Origin: Streptomyces sp. TLI_235
GTDB taxonomy: Bacteria; Actinomycetota; Actinomycetes; Streptomycetales; Streptomycetaceae
Assembly: GCA_002300355.1 (NCBI GenBank)
Contig: NSGV01000003.1
Coordinates: forward strand, 744,001 to 808,000
Direction: 5' to 3'
Length of the DNA stretch: 64,000 nt
The translations under genes were made by a program, and so were the position numbers. Under the pieces are notes generated by a model. That model was given only the letters and a program-made list of their open reading frames with translations. It was not told the DNA's origin and made no database searches. Shown one piece after another: positions 62,368 to 64,000 of the stretch. Positions within the stretch are counted from its first letter, which is position 1, and each line of letters opens with the position of its first letter.

Positions 62368-62952
62368 TCAGGCGCCCCGCGGCGGGACTCGCAGCCCGCC
62401 GAGCAGCGCGGCCAGGTAGCGGCGGCCGGTGTCGATGCGGTCGCCGGGAGCCCCGCCGTGGACGCCCACGGCGTGGGCGATGCCGCACATGAGCGGGACC
62501 AGGTCCGCGGCCGCCACGTCGGGGCGGACCGCTCCGGCTTCGCGGGCCCGGTCGAGGAGGACGGTGCCGGCCGAGCGGAGCGATGCCTTGAGTTCGGTGG
62601 TGCGCGGCAGGGCGTCCGCGGGCGCGGCGGTGACCGGGGACAGTGCGGCGTCGGCGACCTGGGCCTCGACGGTACGGGTCAGGAAGCCCTCCAGCGCCCG
62701 CCAGGGGTCGGTGTCGTCCGCCAGCGCCCGTTCGCCGTGGGCGGCGAGGTCCTCCAGGCAGGGGGCGGCGACGGTCTCCAGCAGCGCCTCCGGCGTGGGG
62801 AAGTGCCGATAGACGGTGCCGACCCCGAGTCCGGCGCGGCGGGCGACGTCGTTGAGCTGCAACGGCGTTCCCTGGTCGACCAGTTCACGGGCGACGGCGA
62901 CGATCCGGTCCCAGTTGCGGGCCGCGTCCTTGCGCCGGGGAGTCGTCGTCAT
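62368..62952 (-). CDS. TetR-family regulator
   Basis: A 194-residue regulator. RIVAVARELVDQGTPLQLND, VARRAGLGVGTVYRHFPTPE is the HTH; the rest is the usual helical ligand domain. It lies upstream of the SDR on the same strand order, and one operator palindrome lies 15 bp before its start, so it autoregulates. Confidence 0.9.
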   Translation of the reverse strand: MTTTPRRKDAARNWDRIVAVARELVDQGTPLQLNDVARRAGLGVGTVYRHFPTPEALLETVAAPCLEDLAAHGERALADDTDPWRALEGFLTRTVEAQVADAALSPVTAAPADALPRTTELKASLRSAGTVLLDRAREAGAVRPDVAAADLVPLMCGIAHAVGVHGGAPGDRIDTGRRYLAALLGGLRVPPRGA

Positions 62953-62966
62953 GGGGCCATGCTAAT

Positions 62967-62981
62967 CGGATGCCCCATCCG
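62967..62981 (-). promoter_or_regulatory. CGGAT-N5-ATCCG operator before tetR
   Basis: CGGATGCCCCATCCG, a 5-bp dyad with a 5-base centre, 15 bases before the TetR ATG. Confidence 0.7.
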
Positions 62982-63020
62982 GATGGCCGACCCCGCCGCG
63001 GTGGCGAATTCGCCCGACGG

Positions 63021-63911
63021 TCAGGCGGCGGCGAGCGGCGCGTGGCGTTCGCTGAGCCGGCGCACGGCCTCGACGAGGCTGGGGTCGGTCGCCGCGCGGA
63101 ACGGTGCCACCGGGTGGCCCTGGGCGCCGATGACGATGCCCGTCCGGCCGGTCAGGGCGCCGGCGGTGGCCGCGGCGATCGAGGACCGGGCCGCCACGGA
63201 GGCCGGCCCCGAGGTCGACCGTTCGAACCTGCGGCGCACCAGCGGCCAGAGCAACCGCAGGGCGGGCAAGACGATCCTCGGGTCGGCCATGGTGCCGTTG
63301 GTCATGTCTGTTGCGGCGCCTCCGGGGTCGGCGGCGAAGACCGATACGCCCGTGCCGTCGAGTCGCGCGGCCAGGTCCAGCGTGTAGGCGAGGTTCGCCA
63401 GCTTGGCGCGACCGTACCAGTGGAAGCCGTAGTAGCCGCCGGGCGGCTCGGCGGTGTCGAACGCACGCTTCGCGAGCCCGACGGCGCCCGAGGTGACGTT
63501 CACGATCCTGCTCGGTGCGGCGGCCGTCAGCGTGGGCAGCAGGAGTTCGGTCAGTAGGTACGGCGACAGGTGGTTGACGACGAACGACGCCTCGACGCCG
63601 CCCACGTCCTGTCGCTCCGCGAACATCGCCCCGACGTTGTTGACCAGGACGGTCAGCGGCTCGCCGGAGGCGGCGTGATCGGAGGCGAGCCGGTCGGCGA
63701 GTGCGCGCACCTCGTCGAGGGAGGCGAGGTCGGCGGCCAGGAACCTCCCTGAGAGCGCCGGGTTGACCGCGTTGATCCGTTCGACCGCCCTGGCACCCCG
63801 GTCGGGGCTGCGCCCGACCACGGTGACCGAGTATCCCGCGGCGGCCAGCCCCAGCGCGGTCTCCAGGCCGATCCCGGCCGTTCCGGCCGTCACCACAGCC
63901 GTCTTCGTCAT
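63021..63911 (-). CDS. SDR-family oxidoreductase
   Basis: A 296-residue enzyme. VVTAGTAGIGLETALGLAAA is the nucleotide-binding turn (TAGTAGIG in place of TGxxxGIG), VLVNNVGA the adenine pocket, and the catalytic pair is YGRAK (Tyr and Lys). Resembles retinol-dehydrogenase-like SDRs. Two operators precede its start, so TetR at 62368 probably represses it in response to a substrate. Confidence 0.9.
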   Translation of the reverse strand: MTKTAVVTAGTAGIGLETALGLAAAGYSVTVVGRSPDRGARAVERINAVNPALSGRFLAADLASLDEVRALADRLASDHAASGEPLTVLVNNVGAMFAERQDVGGVEASFVVNHLSPYLLTELLLPTLTAAAPSRIVNVTSGAVGLAKRAFDTAEPPGGYYGFHWYGRAKLANLAYTLDLAARLDGTGVSVFAADPGGAATDMTNGTMADPRIVLPALRLLWPLVRRRFERSTSGPASVAARSSIAAATAGALTGRTGIVIGAQGHPVAPFRAATDPSLVEAVRRLSERHAPLAAA

Positions 63912-63936
63912 GGCTCATCCACCCCAATCAGGTAAT

Positions 63937-63991
63937 CGGATAGGTCATCCGCTTGAGTGCCCGACGGTAGCACATTCGGATGACCTATCCG
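63937..63991 (-). promoter_or_regulatory. Two CGGAT-N5-ATCCG operators before the SDR
   Basis: CGGATAGGTCATCCG (63937-63951) and CGGATGACCTATCCG (63977-63991), 40 bp apart; both dyads match the site before tetR. Confidence 0.75.
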
Positions 63992-64000
63992 CTTCCCCCG

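Noticed and set aside
1..64000. CRISPR arrays, rRNA genes, replication origin or complete insertion sequences
   Set aside because: No regular spaced repeats, rRNA-like sequence, DnaA-box cluster or intact transposase was seen.

Overview
This window is a piece of a high-GC actinomycete chromosome, almost certainly from Streptomyces, Kitasatospora or a close relative. The signs are the strong third-position GC bias, the many GTG starts, GTGA/ATGA stop-start overlaps inside operons, and the families present: a LpqY/SugABC-type sugar importer, a DUF1023 hydrolase, a cold-shock protein beside a DEAD-box helicase, an Eis-like acetyltransferase, several TetR/MarR/LysR/AraC regulators divergent from oxidoreductases, and secreted or lipid-anchored proteins with lipoboxes. 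The abundance of broken and duplicated accessory genes suggests a chromosome arm rather than the core.

Layout. 0-3 kb: the end of a minus-strand cassette (P-loop kinase, FAD oxidoreductase, class III aminotransferase) that runs off the left edge and may be part of a biosynthetic cluster. 3.2-4.2 kb: a small conserved protein, then the initiator tRNA with its terminator. 4.3-7 kb: an SDR/acyl-CoA dehydrogenase operon behind two TetR-type palindromes. 7.1-9.4 kb: gene remnants, then a MerR regulator divergent from an Old Yellow Enzyme reductase. 9.9-12.6 kb: a small WXG100/EspC-like protein, a DUF1023 hydrolase with a frameshift and a lipoprotein with a lost 3' end, facing a damaged zinc-finger gene. 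12.8-17 kb: a complete LpqY-SugA-SugB-SugC-like ABC importer. 17.2-18.2 kb: a patch of zinc-finger and tRNA-His guanylyltransferase fragments that abuts, and probably replaced, the 5' two thirds of a GH32 sucrose hydrolase gene whose fructokinase partner survives (18.8-19.7 kb). 20.2-23.7 kb: a UvrD-tail-like protein, a cold-shock gene with a hairpin/T-tract in its leader, a DEAD-box helicase and a CBS protein.

23.7-35 kb is decayed accessory DNA: frameshifted VOC genes, a TnpB tail, a pair of overlapping small genes of unknown function, a quinone oxidoreductase/MarR pair, a secreted transglycosylase, a zinc-finger protein with a truncated second copy, and a glycosyltransferase closely resembling glycopeptide glycosyltransferases. 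Several of these have second copies or remnants at 41.8-43.0 kb, showing an old segmental duplication. 35.3-38.3 kb: a large TPR/membrane/DUF4332 protein divergent from a small Cys-containing membrane protein. 38.5-49.4 kb: MFS/LysR, a hypothetical protein, a VOC protein, a quinone oxidoreductase/GlxA-AraC pair, Eis, MOSC and LysR/AhpD-like genes. 49.4-58.1 kb: HEAT-repeat protein, an ECF sigma factor with a coupled membrane partner, a Toprim-domain protein, a serine hydrolase lipoprotein, another lipoprotein and a PBP2-like penicillin-binding protein. 58.4-64 kb: three regulator-oxidoreductase or regulator-membrane units with visible operators, ending in a TetR/SDR pair that shares one palindrome at three sites.

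The recurrent theme is regulator plus divergent redox enzyme, which is typical of detoxification and stress modules. All calls are from reading the sequence and from memory of families; no search was run.
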